Of a stretch of 64,000 nucleotides of DNA, positions 39,501 through 52,984 are shown in pieces. This stretch comes from Phocoena phocoena. Taxonomy: Eukaryota; Chordata; Mammalia; Artiodactyla; Phocoenidae. A model generated the notes under the pieces. The model was not told the DNA's origin. It ran no database searches and worked only from the letters and a program-made list of their open reading frames with translations. Each line of letters opens with the position of its first letter. The first letter of the stretch is position 1. Location of the stretch: positions 81,069,951 through 81,133,950 of the forward strand of contig NC_089225.1 in the NCBI RefSeq assembly GCF_963924675.1. The letters run 5' to 3'. The position numbers were made by a program, and so were the translations under genes.

Positions 39501-41595
39501 TTCTACCACCACCAAATAGTACAATTTTATCATTATCATTATTATTACTGTACCTTACACAAACTTGGGCACACTGTAAACCCTACTGTTGACTGCTAAT
39601 ACAATCTGCTCGCAACCTAAGAAGTCACATTTACTTCCTGCCCTCTGATGAGTGATGTTAGTTTTGTGCCCTTAATCATTTTCTTTCTACCTCTGTGATT
39701 CATGAACAAACTGAAAGCTTGCAGAGTCAGAGTTCTAAATGTAGTAGAAACTAAACTTTGGCAAGCACAAGCAACACATATTCAGTGCATTTCCTAGTTT
39801 GTACACACTTATTCTTAGTAACTCCTTGAGTATCATCTACTTGCTATGCTGGATCTTTATTCACTCTTTTTAGGAACAACTTCACGGCTTTTTTTAATAA
39901 AACAGTCAACCAAGCATGCGTTATTTAACAAGAAGCCAGCCTTTGTAATTCTTGCACATTTAGGAAAAAATGAAGTAAACCAGCTAAGTGACTTATTTTA
40001 ATAAGAATGAGACTTAAAAAGAACAAACAAAACTTGTCATTGATATAAACCTTGCTGGCAGAATACAACATGCTGATGACTTAGTTAGCCTAGCCATGGA
40101 AACTAAAATGGTCAACAGTGAGGGCCTAAATATAGGCCCTGTGCCTTAAAAAAATCTTGCTACTTCCTTAAAACGGGATACTCTGGCCAAAACAGACTTA
40201 TAGAAAAGGCTAAAACAATTCAGGACACTTCACTTTGACAAGAGTGCAGAGCCTAGAAATACAGTAAATATAATGATGTGACAAACATTTAAATTGGAAA
40301 AATATATTTAAAATTTTTATTGTACAAATAATACTTTGGGGATTAATTTAAAATACATGTTGGCTGCTCATCTGAATGCAGAAGTGGGAACAGTGCCAAT
40401 CACCAACTCCAGCAGCAGCTCTTGTAGACAGTGTCAACCTTCATCCAGACAAAAGATAAACTCTATAATTTAAAACATAAAATAAATGGACCATGTTTCC
40501 TATATTAAATCATAGATTTTCAACAAAGACAGAGACTCACTAATTTTTAATGTATCTGGCTACATCAAAGATAAAATTTACAAAAAATACACAATAATTT
40601 TAAAATCAGATATTGAACCACAAAAAAAAGACTATACAATGGCTTCAGTGCTAAAAGCTGAAAAAAAGGGTGGCAGGGGGTGTCACCCCTGAAATCCAAC
40701 CTGGATAGTGAGAAGCAGATCTTACAAAGGCAGAGCCCACACACCAACACCAAGGGCAGCTTCATGGGTGAGCCACAGTACACTACATTCCGAAACAGTT
40801 ACTCTACCAGCAACTGTGAAGTTCACCCTGAGGGGCTATTTGGTCCTAGCAAATACTTGATCCCTCTTTTTTTGTATCATTCAATTTAATGACCAGTAGG
40901 GTTTTCAGAATATAAACTACATGGAGGCAGCTCTACTTACAAGCAGGACAAATTCCAAAAGGCTGTTAAAGCCGTTAGTCTAAAAGAAATCCGTTAGTCT
41001 AAAAGTCCAAAACCATGAGTGAAATTTAGGTTTATGGTGTCTGTATTTCCTCCGAGCTGGTATGTTTTTGGCATTAAAAAAAATAAGTGTCCTGTTTTGT
41101 TTACAATGAACATTTACTGAGGCAGGCAACCCCTCCCTGCCACAATCTCCACCAACATAAGGGAGGCAAACTCTGGCAGCTAAGGAATCCACACCAGAGT
41201 TTCACCTGCAGATTAGAAAAGGCCTTGAACCCATGGTGCGTCTGTGGCTTTTGATAAGTTTCCACAGCGCCACTTTCACTCACCATGCTCAGCCTTTAAG
41301 TTCTTGAACTACAACTTTAACCTGAATTTCAAACCTTTGACTAAACAGGCATCCCATTTTAGAGATGATCCTCTGCTGAAACCATTTCAGACATGCATAT
41401 TTCTTCACCGTTGGCTGACTCTCAACTGCACAGGCACATCTTTTTTCACACATCCTGGGACTGTCCTTCGTAATCATTCTTATTGTCCAGACATATATTT
41501 AATATGTATAATTTCCTCACTTTCAATTTTTTACACTATTTCTATTTTAGTGTTCATCCATCTATCACCAGTACTGCTTTCAGAGATAAAATGGG
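39501..41595. other. Intron 1 segment, unrecognised
   Basis: No repeat family, exon or RNA gene recognised. Small open frames at 40565-41286 on both strands show no known domain and no codon bias. Confidence 0.5.
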
Positions 41596-41980
41596 GGGCT
41601 TCCCTGGTGGCACAGTGGTTGAGAATCTGCCTGCCAATGCAGGGGACATGGGTTTGAGCCCCTGCATTGGGTCTTTGTTGCTGCGCACGGGCTTTCTCTA
41701 GTTGCGGCGTGCAGGGGCTACTCTTTGTTGCGGTGCGCGGGCTTCTCATCACGGTGGCTTCTCATGTTGCGGAGCACGGGCTCTAGGCACGCGGGCTTCA
41801 GTAGTTGCAGCGCGCGAGCTCAGTAGTTGTGGCTCGCAGGCTCTAGAGTGCAGGCTCAGTAGTTGTGGCGCACGGGCTTAGTTGCTCCGTGGCATGTGGG
41901 ATCTTCCTGGACCAGGGCTCCAACTCATGTCCTCTGCATTGGCAGGCGGATTCTTAACCACTGTGCCACCAGGGAAGCCC
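41596..41980. mobile_element. Inverted SINE pair: 5' head (+) joined to a long copy (-)
   Basis: 41596-41660 is a plus-oriented CHR head up to gggtttgagccc. It joins without an A-tail to a minus-oriented long SINE that starts inside its body (ctgcattgggtctttgttgc) and ends in ccaccagggaagccc. The two heads are complementary over about 57 bp with few mismatches, so a hairpin with a loop of about 270 bases is possible. Confidence 0.88.
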
Positions 41981-42944
41981 TGGAGGCATAATTTTAGATG
42001 TTGCTTGTGCTTGGCATTTGGTTTCAAGCCAAATATTAAAGAAGGTTTGAAGAAAAAATTAGTCTGCTGTCTTGTTTGCAAAGATACTGAATTTATATTC
42101 CAGTAATCCAGTCTGAACTACTGCAGTGGAAAGGGATACTGTTTCTCTATACTTCCTCAACAAACAGTAAATAGCAAGAGAATGGGTGACTGCCAATAAG
42201 TATCTGATTCATCAGGGTCTTCAAATCACTAGGAGCTAAAACTACCACAGCAACACTGAAGAAGGTTTTCTAGGCAAGGAACCCTCTGTGAGCTGATGAT
42301 TAATTTTACAGCAGCCACATTACACAACTGTGATTGTATATTCTGTACTTTACCTTTTCTAAAATTAGGCAAATAATCCAAAATAAAAAGAATATTAGGC
42401 ACTTTTTCACGAAAGCCAGGTCTAGTCATTACTAGAATCCTTATGTTTCATATTTTACATCGACATCCTCATCAAAGTGCAATGACAATTATTAAAATAT
42501 GACCCCAATCATGAGGAAAACATTAAATCATGCTTTCATACCTACGCTTTAAGAAGTTAGGAAAGCAGGATTTAAAAGAAAATGTTAAAAGATAATATTT
42601 TATGGTGTTTAAATAATTAAGTTTTACCCATCTGGAAAATTTACACACCCAGTGTGCTACAGTAACAACTATGGCACCTAATAAAGAGTTATCACTATCT
42701 GTGGATTTTATTTTCAAATTCTTGGAAGTATAATATTAAACATGTTAATAAATATGCTTCCTTTTCCCATTTGGCATTTCAATGAGTTACACATATTGGT
42801 ATTCAAAAGTTAAAGTCAGAAAAGTTAAATAGCACCTTTGTATTTGTAATGGACTATGAAATAACATATACTACATAACCCATTTATTTTCATAGACTTT
42901 TCATTAGTTATCTACATTCACCAATTGGTAATATTAAAACAATC
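41981..42944. other. Intron 1 segment, unrecognised
   Basis: AT-rich sequence without recognised features. Confidence 0.5.
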
Positions 42945-43080
42945 TCTCTGTGCCTCAGTTTCCTCATTTATAAAATGGGAACAATAATAGTACCTATTTA
43001 TGTGGCTTAAATGAGTTAATACTTATAAAGCATATATAATAGTATTTTGTAAACAGTGAGCATTACTTATGTGCTTAATA
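42945..43080 (+). repeat. MIR SINE fragment
   Basis: ctctgtgcctcagtttcctc, ttataaaatgggaacaataa and aaatgagttaatacttataa form the MIR 3' half. Confidence 0.8.
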
Positions 43081-43394
43081 TAATTTAAAAGTTAAATAGA
43101 TAAGGATGTAGCACTATAAAATACAAACAACACCATTTCATGGTACCTGGTCATGGGACGCAGACTTAGAAGATATAGGATTCATATCAGTTCCTACGCT
43201 TCCACATTGTCAACAGCTCTAGCTCTCAAAAAGAACATGCTTTTATAAAAAGCATGGCTCTATATCTCATCTGGGATTGCCACCTAACAATAATTCAGGA
43301 GTTCTAACAATTATTCTTACCTAAGGTAATCCTTTCTTGTCACTAACTACTGGCCGTAGAGAAACTCTTACAAAAATTTACCCAAATAAAAAGC

Positions 43395-43830
43395 CCATGA
43401 TGGGTATGCAGACTAGTGCAGCCGTTCAAAAGAACCATGGAAACTATGTTGTCAAATTAAGTACACACATACCCTTTGATCCAGCAATTCTGCTCCCAGG
43501 TATATCTATCTCAAAGAAATTCTCACATCAGCCCATAAAGAGACAGGTGTGAGATTGTTTCCTGCACTGCTATTTGTGGTAGTAAGCTGAGGGCCTACTC
43601 CCTCTAGAGTAATAGGTAAAATGTGGATACATACCATGGAACAATACAGCACTAGAAGCACAGTGCTGAGTGAATAAAGCAGAAGCAAAAGGAGAGAGAC
43701 ACCATAATGCAATTCACATAAATTAAATTTTTTCTGTATTATGAATACATTAAAATGCTTGCCTTGCGGGGAGGAGAGTAGGGGAATTTGGAGCAGGGTA
43801 TGGGGATAAAAGGGAAATTTTAAAAAAATC
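43395..43830 (+). mobile_element. Old L1 ORF2 C-terminal fragment
   Basis: ttcaaaagaaccatggaaac, ccctttgatccagcaattct and taccatggaacaatacagca are in ORF2 order; broken frames, followed by a ggggataaaagg-type 3' region. Confidence 0.65.
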
Positions 43831-46569
43831 TATGAAGTCCTACTGTTCTTTTGGCAGGCTACTTATCGTATAATCATTATTGCAACTCTTCAATCCTTAA
43901 TGTCTGAACATGTGCCTGGAGGTGAAAACATTTTCTGGAGACAATGTATGCAGAACTAGCAATCTCTGCAATGTAAACTATGTGGGGCACAGTTCCTGAC
44001 AATTTCTTAAAAGGCCATGCTGCTTTTATATTACTACCTAGCTGCTCTAAAGCACTGTAATTAGATTTCAACTAAAGAAATGGTTAAAAAAAAATACAAG
44101 TGAGATTAAGCCTCAATGTTGACATCTTCAGGTGTTTGGTTATCTGGTAAAAGTTTTGAAGGGAAAAATGTTTAAAGTTCAAAGATGACAAGAGTTTAAA
44201 AGTGCTACATAATAAGTTACATTCCTTAAACAAACCTATTTATCATCTGATGAAAATCAGCCACAAGTGACACTGAAATTTCCATTCGGTTTCTCTCTTT
44301 TTCTTTAAAACACACAAACACAACACACACATATGCGTGTGTGCACCTTTGTCTTTCATTATAAATAAAGTCATATGTTCATTCAAAAAACATTCAGGCA
44401 GTAGATAAATATGGGCAATCAAATAAAAGCTCCTTGTAATCTTTTACCATCTTTCACTGGGAGATAGACTGTTGATATGCGTTTAGTAGCCTACTCATTT
44501 ATCTTTCCATGCCAACATATTGTCAATCTATGCCATCTTTTTAATGTAACTCACTTAGTAATGAATTACACAGTATTCAGAATATACAATTATATAACCA
44601 CGAATTTTTTCCATCAGTGACTTTCTAACAATTGCTCATCCACTTAAAACTCAAGAATCTAAACTTTTTTGTAAAAAGCTGGGTAGTATGTAAGCCTTCA
44701 GTCATCTATTATCTTTGTTGTTGTTATTGTTTTTAACCCTTTAAAAATGGAAAAACCATTCTTAGCTTATAGAACTGGCTACATTTGGCCCACTGGCTAT
44801 AGTTTGCTGACCTCTGGTCTATACCTTAAATCACAGTATTTTTGCACCACAGAAGAAAACAATGACACAAAACTCTTAAAGAAAATGCAACAAGTAACTG
44901 AATAAGTATAATAGTATCAACATCATATTTTCAAAATTCTACTTCTAGACAGGAATTCCAACTTTTGCATGATTTCCCAGTGACAGTGAGTATCAAAAAA
45001 GAGAGTAGATATATAAAAATCCTAAAACCAGCATAGGCTACTAGTTATACATCTCTAGTTTTATCCCTTTTTCCCATAACCCATTTTTTTCAAACTTGTT
45101 TCTGTAAAAGATCATGATTGGCTTAGAAATGTGAAATCCATGGCAAATTATTATTTGGCAGTCAAAAATAATTTAGTGACGTCATATGTAGTTTAGTCAA
45201 AGAAAATCGGATAGAAAATAGCTCAAAATTACTAAATGCAAACCTCAAAAGGGTAGTCTTCTTGCACACATTCACAAAATAGTCTTGGTTTAGTTCTCTA
45301 AGAGAAACATCAACTCCATACTTGAACTCTATCTGAAATTCTGTATCCTTTTAAGAGGGCACTATCTTCTCTGAACCACCTGGCAAAAGAGCTACATAAT
45401 GTTATATAGTATAATCAATTCTAACACTGCAAAAGCTTTTTCAGCATAGGGTTTTCTTATAACTTCTTTAAAGAATGGAGACTGCGTTTAGTGTGAATTA
45501 CTGAAATTTTTGAAAGTTTGGTAAATGGAGAAAATAAGTTACTTTAAGGGTTATTATTATCAAATTAAACCTAACAAGGCACACATTTCATCATTTTAAC
45601 ATCAACAGTGGAGGTCCTCCTAGGAAAGAAATGCTTTTTGTTCAGGAAAATACATGGAAAAGGCACTTAGGGTGGAAGGTAAGGCCTTGCAGCATCAAAG
45701 GAAGGCAAAGATGCTCTGCATAAGACTAGGGAAACAATTGTTTGTTTTTTCCCCTCTAGAGAGGGAGAGAGAAGGCAAGGGGAAGAAATCCCATCCAGAT
45801 GGCAGTAACTCAGAGGCCACAGAACACTAGGAATTTGCAGAAATCTTAGGGAGGGTTTTTGGCTTCTCCATAACATGAAACTGAAGGTTCAAGCCAACTG
45901 TTTAGTTCTTAAAGGGTCTGTCTGGATACTCAGATGACATTTAGGTATAGACATGTTAAAATATTCACAAGAGTGATTGCTATTAGGAATTTATATTCCA
46001 GGATATTAATAAAGTCATCATAGCTATATTTTAAATCTTTTTTTAAACACAGAAAATTATGTCCTTTTGACTAAAGTAATGATTAAAAAAAGAAAAAAAC
46101 AATTATAGGTCTTCAAAAATGGATAATGCAGAGGAAATGGCATTATAAAGTTTGTGGATTTCCTATTCTCTTAACCAAAAATGGGGGGAAACATCTCGAG
46201 CAGAGGTATTTTACATAATAGATTATGTGGGTACTAAAATATGTACTATACTTCTAGAACCAAATAAATCCTTCCACAACAAATCAGAAAGCATTTTCTT
46301 TCAACGTTAACTGGTAAAATTTAGGTAGTAGAGTAAATCAAAAGACACCATCACCTGAAAACCTACAAACACTTCACAGAAGGTTAAGAAATAAACCAAA
46401 CAGATATAATCATGCTGGCAGACTTAAGAATACTTCTGTATAATCTGCTCTTCCAGACTTAGCTTCAAATCAAATAGCCAAGAAGATGCCCTGAAACAGC
46501 ACTTTCACAGAGCAGTAAAGTAAATTCAAAATTTAAAAACAGAAATTCAAGAAGAAGTTCAAAATCCAC
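43831..46569. other. Intron 1 segment with a hAT end
   Basis: At about 44730-44818 a minus-oriented hAT end is seen (acatttggcccactggctat, agtttgctgacctctgg). A short CA-rich run lies near 44315. Nothing else recognised. Confidence 0.5.
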
Positions 46570-46579
46570 GTCCTCATTT

Positions 46580-46697
46580 TTAAAAAAAATTTTTATTGGA
46601 GTATAGTTGATTTACAATGTTGTGTTAGTTTCAGGTGTACAGCGAAGTGAATCTGTTATACACATACATATATCCTCTCCTTTTTAGATTCTTTTGT
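46580..46697 (-). mobile_element. L1 3' UTR stub
   Basis: A 118-bp 5'-truncated L1 tail (tattggagtatagttgattt, gttagtttcaggtgtacagc). Exact 10-bp target duplication gtcctcattt at 46570-46579 and 46698-46707. Confidence 0.9.
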
Positions 46698-46707
46698 GTC
46701 CTCATTT

Positions 46708-47687
46708 CTGTCTCCTCTAACAATCAAACATAAACTTGCTTTTGGTGGCTTAAGGTGATCCTAAAGTCTTCAGTTATTTTAAAATTAAAATACTTAAAGC
46801 CTTTAGAAGTAAAAGTTTCTAAAAGCTGCCAAAAGAAAAACTGTAGGCAAGATAGCTCTTCAGATCAATGAAGTAATCAGTGGCACCAGGATATGCAATC
46901 TTATACGACCAGGAACAGGGTGTAACTTAAAATGGGGGTGAGTGATGGTCAGGATAGAATATTTATTATAAACATATTTATAAACATATATAATTCTCAA
47001 ATGATTCTAGAATTCTGCATATCTAAGACATATAACCATGTTAGTAATATAATTCTACTAGGCAAGAGACATTCAAATTATATTATGGTTTAGACATAAG
47101 ACTCGCTGTTTTCCGAATCAGTTGTCACAGTCAACTCCAGGACTTCAAGATAAGGTTAACTTTTGAGGGAGAATTGACATGTAGTGGATGATTTTGGTTT
47201 GCCAATGAAATTCAGGAATCAATCAATCTGCTACTTGTTCTGAGCTGCTAAAAATAATAAGTGGACTATAGATCAAAATACATCCTTATTCCAAAAAATT
47301 AAGTCCACCTATATCTCAATACCTTGCAAATGCCAGGCATTCAATAAACATCTGTTAAATGAATGAATCAATCTGTAGTCAAGTTACATCCTTGCAATCC
47401 GCAGTAGGGAGAAAATGGAGCCACATGAGAAACAGAAGACAGTTAGAGCATCTGAAAACTGAAGGCTTTCTTAACCCAATTTACAAAGATCTGCATAGGC
47501 CTCCCATGGGTTTCAGTAAGAAATGTGAGCATACAAGCAGGGCTATATCAGTTAAGCCCATCAGTTACACTGAAGTTGAAAACATCCCCTAGAAACGGGT
47601 TTGACAACAGTGTGGCAAAAAACCAGAAAACGTTTAATACTTGTATCCCCCGCTTTTTGAAAGTTGACTTTATGCCACTTTGCTTTT
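46708..47687. other. Intron 1 segment
   Basis: Unrecognised except an L2/MIR tail at about 47328-47372 (gccaggcattcaataaacat, ctgttaaatgaatgaa). Confidence 0.5.
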
Positions 47688-47890
47688 TTTTTTTTTTTTG
47701 CGGTATGCAGGCCTCTCACTGCTGCGGCCCCTCCCGTTGCGGAGCACAGGCTCCGGACACGCAGACTCAGCGGCCATGGCTCACGGGCCCAGCCGCTCTG
47801 GGCATGTGGGATCTTCCCAGACCGGGGCACGAACCCGGGTCCCCCGCATCGGCAGGCGGACTCTCAACCACTGCGCCACCAGGGAAGCCC
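47688..47890 (-). mobile_element. CHR-type SINE, short form, young
   Basis: Close to the short-form consensus with a T-run tail. Exact 15-bp target duplication tgccactttgctttt at 47673-47687 and 47891-47905. Confidence 0.95.
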
Positions 47891-47905
47891 TGCCACTTTG
47901 CTTTT

Positions 47906-49034
47906 ATGAAAGACCTACATTAGTACCTGTTTTCTCTAACTAAAAAAATGAAAAAAAGACATTTGTTTTGCAGAGAAGTGTTACAGAGGCAGTGGTCACC
48001 CTGAGCAGTGAGAGGGGCACCACCAAGCTCCTTCCCAGGGAACTACACTCAGCATCTCAGCATCAAGCCTCTATAGCCTTGAACCATGTCTGTGACCATC
48101 TGCGCTTTATCCTGACTTATTTTGTGCAGCTGTTAGTAAGATGTGTCCTAAGGTAATTACTTCGCTTTATACCGGCTTTCCAAAAGGTTTCATAGGAACG
48201 CTCTACTTTCTGATAGCAGGGGAAACTTGTACCCAATCCTCCCACCCCATACCCATTTTATTTTAGAAACATTGATAGTAAGATGTTTTCTCCTTAAAGT
48301 TAAGACATGGTAATGAGAAAAGTCCAACAGACTGCAATGGGAAGGGGGAAAAAGTCCTTAGATAGAATAGAATAAAAAGAAGTTGATGACTCAGGAGCAT
48401 AACTATGACTAGCAATTACTGTATTATGGTGACTATGGCGATATGCTCCAGGATTATAAGCTTTTAAAGAGTTCTTTCTCCCTACACTAAATGATCTCAA
48501 ATTGCTAATTTTTTGGAGACTCAAGTCCTCTTCTAATTTTCTTTTCTCCCTCACTGTGAGGCTATCAATCTTTGTTGCCAGTGTGCCTCTCCCTTTTCTA
48601 ACCTGCTGTTGGCTGAGAAACCAGATTATCAGAGAACCCAGAAGTTGTCTGCTTGAGACCAAACCCTAGGACCTGTTTTTTGACCCTTGGCTAGTTCCTC
48701 AAGTACCTTTTCTTTCATCCCTTCAGCACTAGGGATTCAGCTGGCTTGCTTCTCTTCCTTTGGCACTGTTACCAAGTGCCTTTCTCATCTGGTGTTCTTT
48801 TCTCTAGGCTGGCTATGAATATGCTCTGTCCTTTCTTTACTGTCTCCTAAGAAAAGTATAGGTCCTCGTCTCTTTTGTGAGAATTTTACTGTTAATCACT
48901 ATAGAGAAATACAGTGGAAACATGGAGAAAATGGTTTAGGAAATCTTAAAATTTTTTATTGTGATTTTGCTCCTTAATTAGTATTTACTGACTCCCCTAC
49001 TTGGATGCTCCCAGAAGACTGTATGCTCAATTTT
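47906..49034. other. Intron 1 segment
   Basis: Unrecognised for the most part; pyrimidine-rich stretch 48500-48900 may be decayed L2. Confidence 0.4.
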
Positions 49035-49135
49035 TTTCCTCACTACACTATGAGCTCCTTGAAAGAAGCTATCTTATTTTTGTATGCCCCAAACCTTAAA
49101 GCAACTGACATACAGTAGGCTCGCAATACATGCCC
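49035..49135 (+). repeat. L2 3' end
   Basis: ctacactatgagctccttga, agctatcttatttttgtatg and tacagtaggctcgcaataca are the L2 3' end in sense orientation. Confidence 0.65.
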
Positions 49136-51179
49136 AGCTATAAGCTTAATGATTAAAAATGTCAACACACTGCATTACAGAAGTAACTGAATGAACAAAA
49201 TTGATTATTAATACACTTCAGTCCAGCATCAACTAAATGAATTGCCTTGAAGAACAAAATCAAGCTAAGATCGAATATTTGAAAGAAAGCACTGTATTTG
49301 CTTTATGGAAAACTCTGTATAAGAGTTTGTTGATAAAAGGGTGATATATCATTGTTATAGCTGTGACACAGTACCCACTTTTCTTGTAATAACTAAAGAG
49401 AATGAGTTGTCAGTTTTGTCAGAAAGCTAAACCTGAACCTTTGGCTCACTGCTTAGTTTTATCATGTTTTCCACAAAGAGCATTTGCAGCTGTTTATGAA
49501 TACATTTAAAATAAGCCCCATATCAAATAAGAAATGACCAAATATCTTCTTTAAGAAACTCACAATCAATAATATGTCTCATTTGTAATCTTTCAATTTT
49601 GTGACTAAACATAAAACAAAGTCACACTCAGCCATTTAGCCTAGTACTAGCTAAAAAGAGAATGGTTGAAAAGAAAATTTTTTTTTAGGTTGTTAAAGGC
49701 TTTAGGAACAGTAGTGCTACCTCAGAGACATTGTAGTTGGTTTCCAGTCTCTTCTTCCTTTCTGCCTTCAGACAGAGAGTGCTCTCTCTTAACCAACAAG
49801 CTTCCCTTTGTTTTGATTTATACCACTGGTCTGAATAACCCCAAAGCACCATGCAACATGCCTATGACTGAAAGCAATTAAGAGCTGAAAGCAGAGTTCT
49901 GGCACTTGGACCCCAAACATGTACTTACTTTACACAAGTGATGAATTTTTGAGAAAGCCATTTTCTAAGTTGACACAGATTTTAAATATAAAGTAGTTAA
50001 GTTCTCCTGAAAAGGTCACAAAACCATGTGGAGAGGGGCTGCTGAAAATTCTTCACCCATGGGCGTCACCCCATAGACATGCCCTCCATCATCCTCTTCA
50101 ATGGCCTTCTTTTCTGAGACAATTCCATACCACACCTTTCTCACTCTTCCCTGAACCCCTATCTGTCCTCCATCTCTCTTTCTCTCATTCCTCCCACCAA
50201 TAAACCCACATAATCTATAGCTAGATTTCTCTCCAAACTCTGAGAATTAAGTACAAACATAATCTCAGTCATACATTTATACACTTATTGACAGCAGTGG
50301 AAATTAGCAATCCTCTAAGAAGAGGAACTGCGTGGCTGGAAGACAGAAGGGGGAAAGAAACTTATTTTTCATCATTTCCTTCCAATTTTCCTACCATGTG
50401 TATATGTCCATCAAGTTAAAAAATAATGAAATGTATGTTATTTGTAAGTCTCTACTCCTGCCTTCTCGAAACTTTGCTCTACTGGTTATCCCTATACTCC
50501 ACTAGCTTCACCCTCTTCCTTGGCCTATTATCATGTCCAAAGTCTTCTATTTTATTAAAAACAGATAAAATAAAAGTTTAAAAATCTCCCTTCCCCAAGA
50601 CTCTGGGTTCCCCTCTAGCTGCTTTCCTCAGCCACAGAGTATGACTCTCACGCCCTTCTCCTCACCTCTCATTCATCCTTCAACCTCACTGTGATCTGAT
50701 TTTTCCTGAAACCACTTTCCCTTCAGTGACCAACAGTCCCTGCTATCCAATCCAATCATACCTTCTTAGTTGTTATCTTAGGTCATCTCTGGTTCAATAT
50801 TACTCACCATTCCCTACTTCAACTTTCCTCCTGTGGCCCCCTGGAGCCTACATCTTACAATGAACGCTCTTTCTCAAATCCCTCCTTTGGATCACCCAGC
50901 TCCCTCCCCTTGATCCTTAAATGTTGTTGATGCCAGAGTTCCAGTTGTGACCACGTACTTGTTTTTCATGTACCTTTGTGCAAACCATTCACGACCACAG
51001 ATTAACCACTTCTTTCGTGTTAATAACTCCCAATCAGGCTCTTCAGACCAGACTTCTTCCTGAGTTCCACTCAAATCTCTCACAGGCTGATTATGATCCC
51101 TTGAACTGATCCACTGAACAGCAGATGCCTCCTTTCTCTCACCTTGCCACATTCAATCCATTATCAAATCCTGTATAGT
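49136..51179. other. Intron 1 segment
   Basis: Unrecognised. 50430-51150 is rich in ctcc/cttc on the plus strand, perhaps old L2 body. Not enough for a call. Confidence 0.4.
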
Positions 51180-51880
51180 CTAATACCAATATATCTCAAA
51201 CACACCCACTTCTCTTCATCCCCTCTTCTACCATCCTAATTCAAGCCATCGTCATTTCTTAGAATATGAAAAACCTAACAGACTCCATGCTTAATCTCCT
51301 CTCTATTCTCCATAAGGCAACAAGAATAAAGTTTTTAAAACTAAACTCCTTTTAAAAAAATTCAAGGTGTTCATAGTATACAGAATAAAATCCACACTTC
51401 TAATCAGTCTCCAAGGTTCAGCCCCATCTGGCCTCTGACTACTTCTCCTCCCTCATCTTGTACCACTCTCCTCTTTGCTCATACTCAGTCACAGGCCTCC
51501 TGTCATTTCTTTCCACTTCCTCATCATACTCTCTCCTATCCTGGGCCTTTGCAACTGTTCACTGTACCCAGAATACTCTCCCTTCTTGTTCTTTATATGG
51601 TAACTACTTCTCACCCCTCAGGTCTCAGCTGAAAAGTCACCCTCTGGGAGACGTTACAAGTCCACCTGGTCTGAAGTAGCCTCCCCTACCACCTTTATTT
51701 TCTAACTTAGCATCTAATGTTTCTTTCCCAACATATATTACAATTTACTTCCTGGAAGTCCTCTTCCACACAGGAAGGGGGAAAGTGCTATCTTCTCCCT
51801 TTCCTCCTTGCTGATCAGAATGGAAATACAATGGCAGGAGCTCAAGCAACTCAATAAATATTTGTTGTTGAAATGAACTA
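51180..51880 (+). repeat. L2 element, 3' part
   Basis: In L2 order: ccaaggttcagccccatctg, cctgggcctttgcaactgtt, tctcagctgaaaagtcaccc, then a tail ctcaataaatatttgttgtt at about 51849. It is one of the longer L2 copies in the window. Confidence 0.7.
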
Positions 51881-52984
51881 TTAACTGAACTGGTGGGTGA
51901 ATTCTTTCACCATTAGCATGTATAACTATCAACTCCATTGTTAAACAACATAGTGTGACACTCTTAAATTAGACCCTATTTTATTTGAACTATTCCTTCC
52001 TTCTTCATGACTTGTCAGAAACCTTTCTAAAAAGAAAGAACTCACAGTTTGGCAAACTGACAGAGATATATGGATAAGCTTCAAAGATCTCAATGATCTT
52101 TACAACATGAATTAGTTCCACTTCTATACCACAGGTAGACTTTGTGTGCTCATTTTCTAGCATGAATAAACCATAATACAGGGTGCAGTTAATCAGAATG
52201 TCCCCAAGGTTACATGAGTCAGTAGTAAAGCTAGCAATAAAGTGAGAGCATTACATATTAAGAAGTCAGTTATAAAAGAAATTGCTTTTTTTAAATTAAA
52301 TTAATTTTTTTATACAGCAGGTTCTTATGAGTTACCTATTTTATACATATTAGTGTATATATGTCAATCCCAATCTCCCAGTTCATCCCACCACACCCCC
52401 CCCAAAAGAAATTTCAATAAATGATTTCAATTAACAACCGGTCAACTAGCTGCTTACAGGACAGCTTTCAATAAATGCCTCTTGAATTAAACTAAAAGTA
52501 CTGGAAAGGGATAAAAAGTAATATACAACAGTCTCTGTCTTAAGGGAAGATGAATATCTAAGAAATCTAAACTCTGATGGGGAAAGTTCCAATGATCTCC
52601 ATGATCTAGATTAGATCTAAGATCTAATGATCAAAGAACTGTAAGAATATAAGAGAATACCACCAGATAAGAAATAAGTAACTAATGAGTATTAGAACAG
52701 AACTGTTGTATAGATAGTCAGTGGCGGGAGAGTTCTTTTCTAGCTGAAGTAGCCTGGCTTCACACAGGAGTAAGATTTAATACAGGGCTCCTCAAGGATG
52801 GAAAGATTTCAATAGTGAGAATGGCGGTATCCAGTAGGTAAAGGACATAGAAAGAAAAAGAAGCCCCAAAGCAAACAGCAGGCAGAGCCAATTTGGCAGC
52901 AGTGTACAGACCAACTTAAGTGGGAATGATTATGGGGAAGATACTTGGAGCTTTAAATTTGGCTAGTTAAGATTAGGAAGTCTG
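51881..52984. other. Intron 1 segment with an L1 3' stub
   Basis: 52285-52403 is a minus-oriented L1 3' UTR stub (atacagcaggttcttatgag, tatatgtcaatcccaatctc) with flanking aaaagaaatt on both sides. The rest is unrecognised. Confidence 0.65.
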
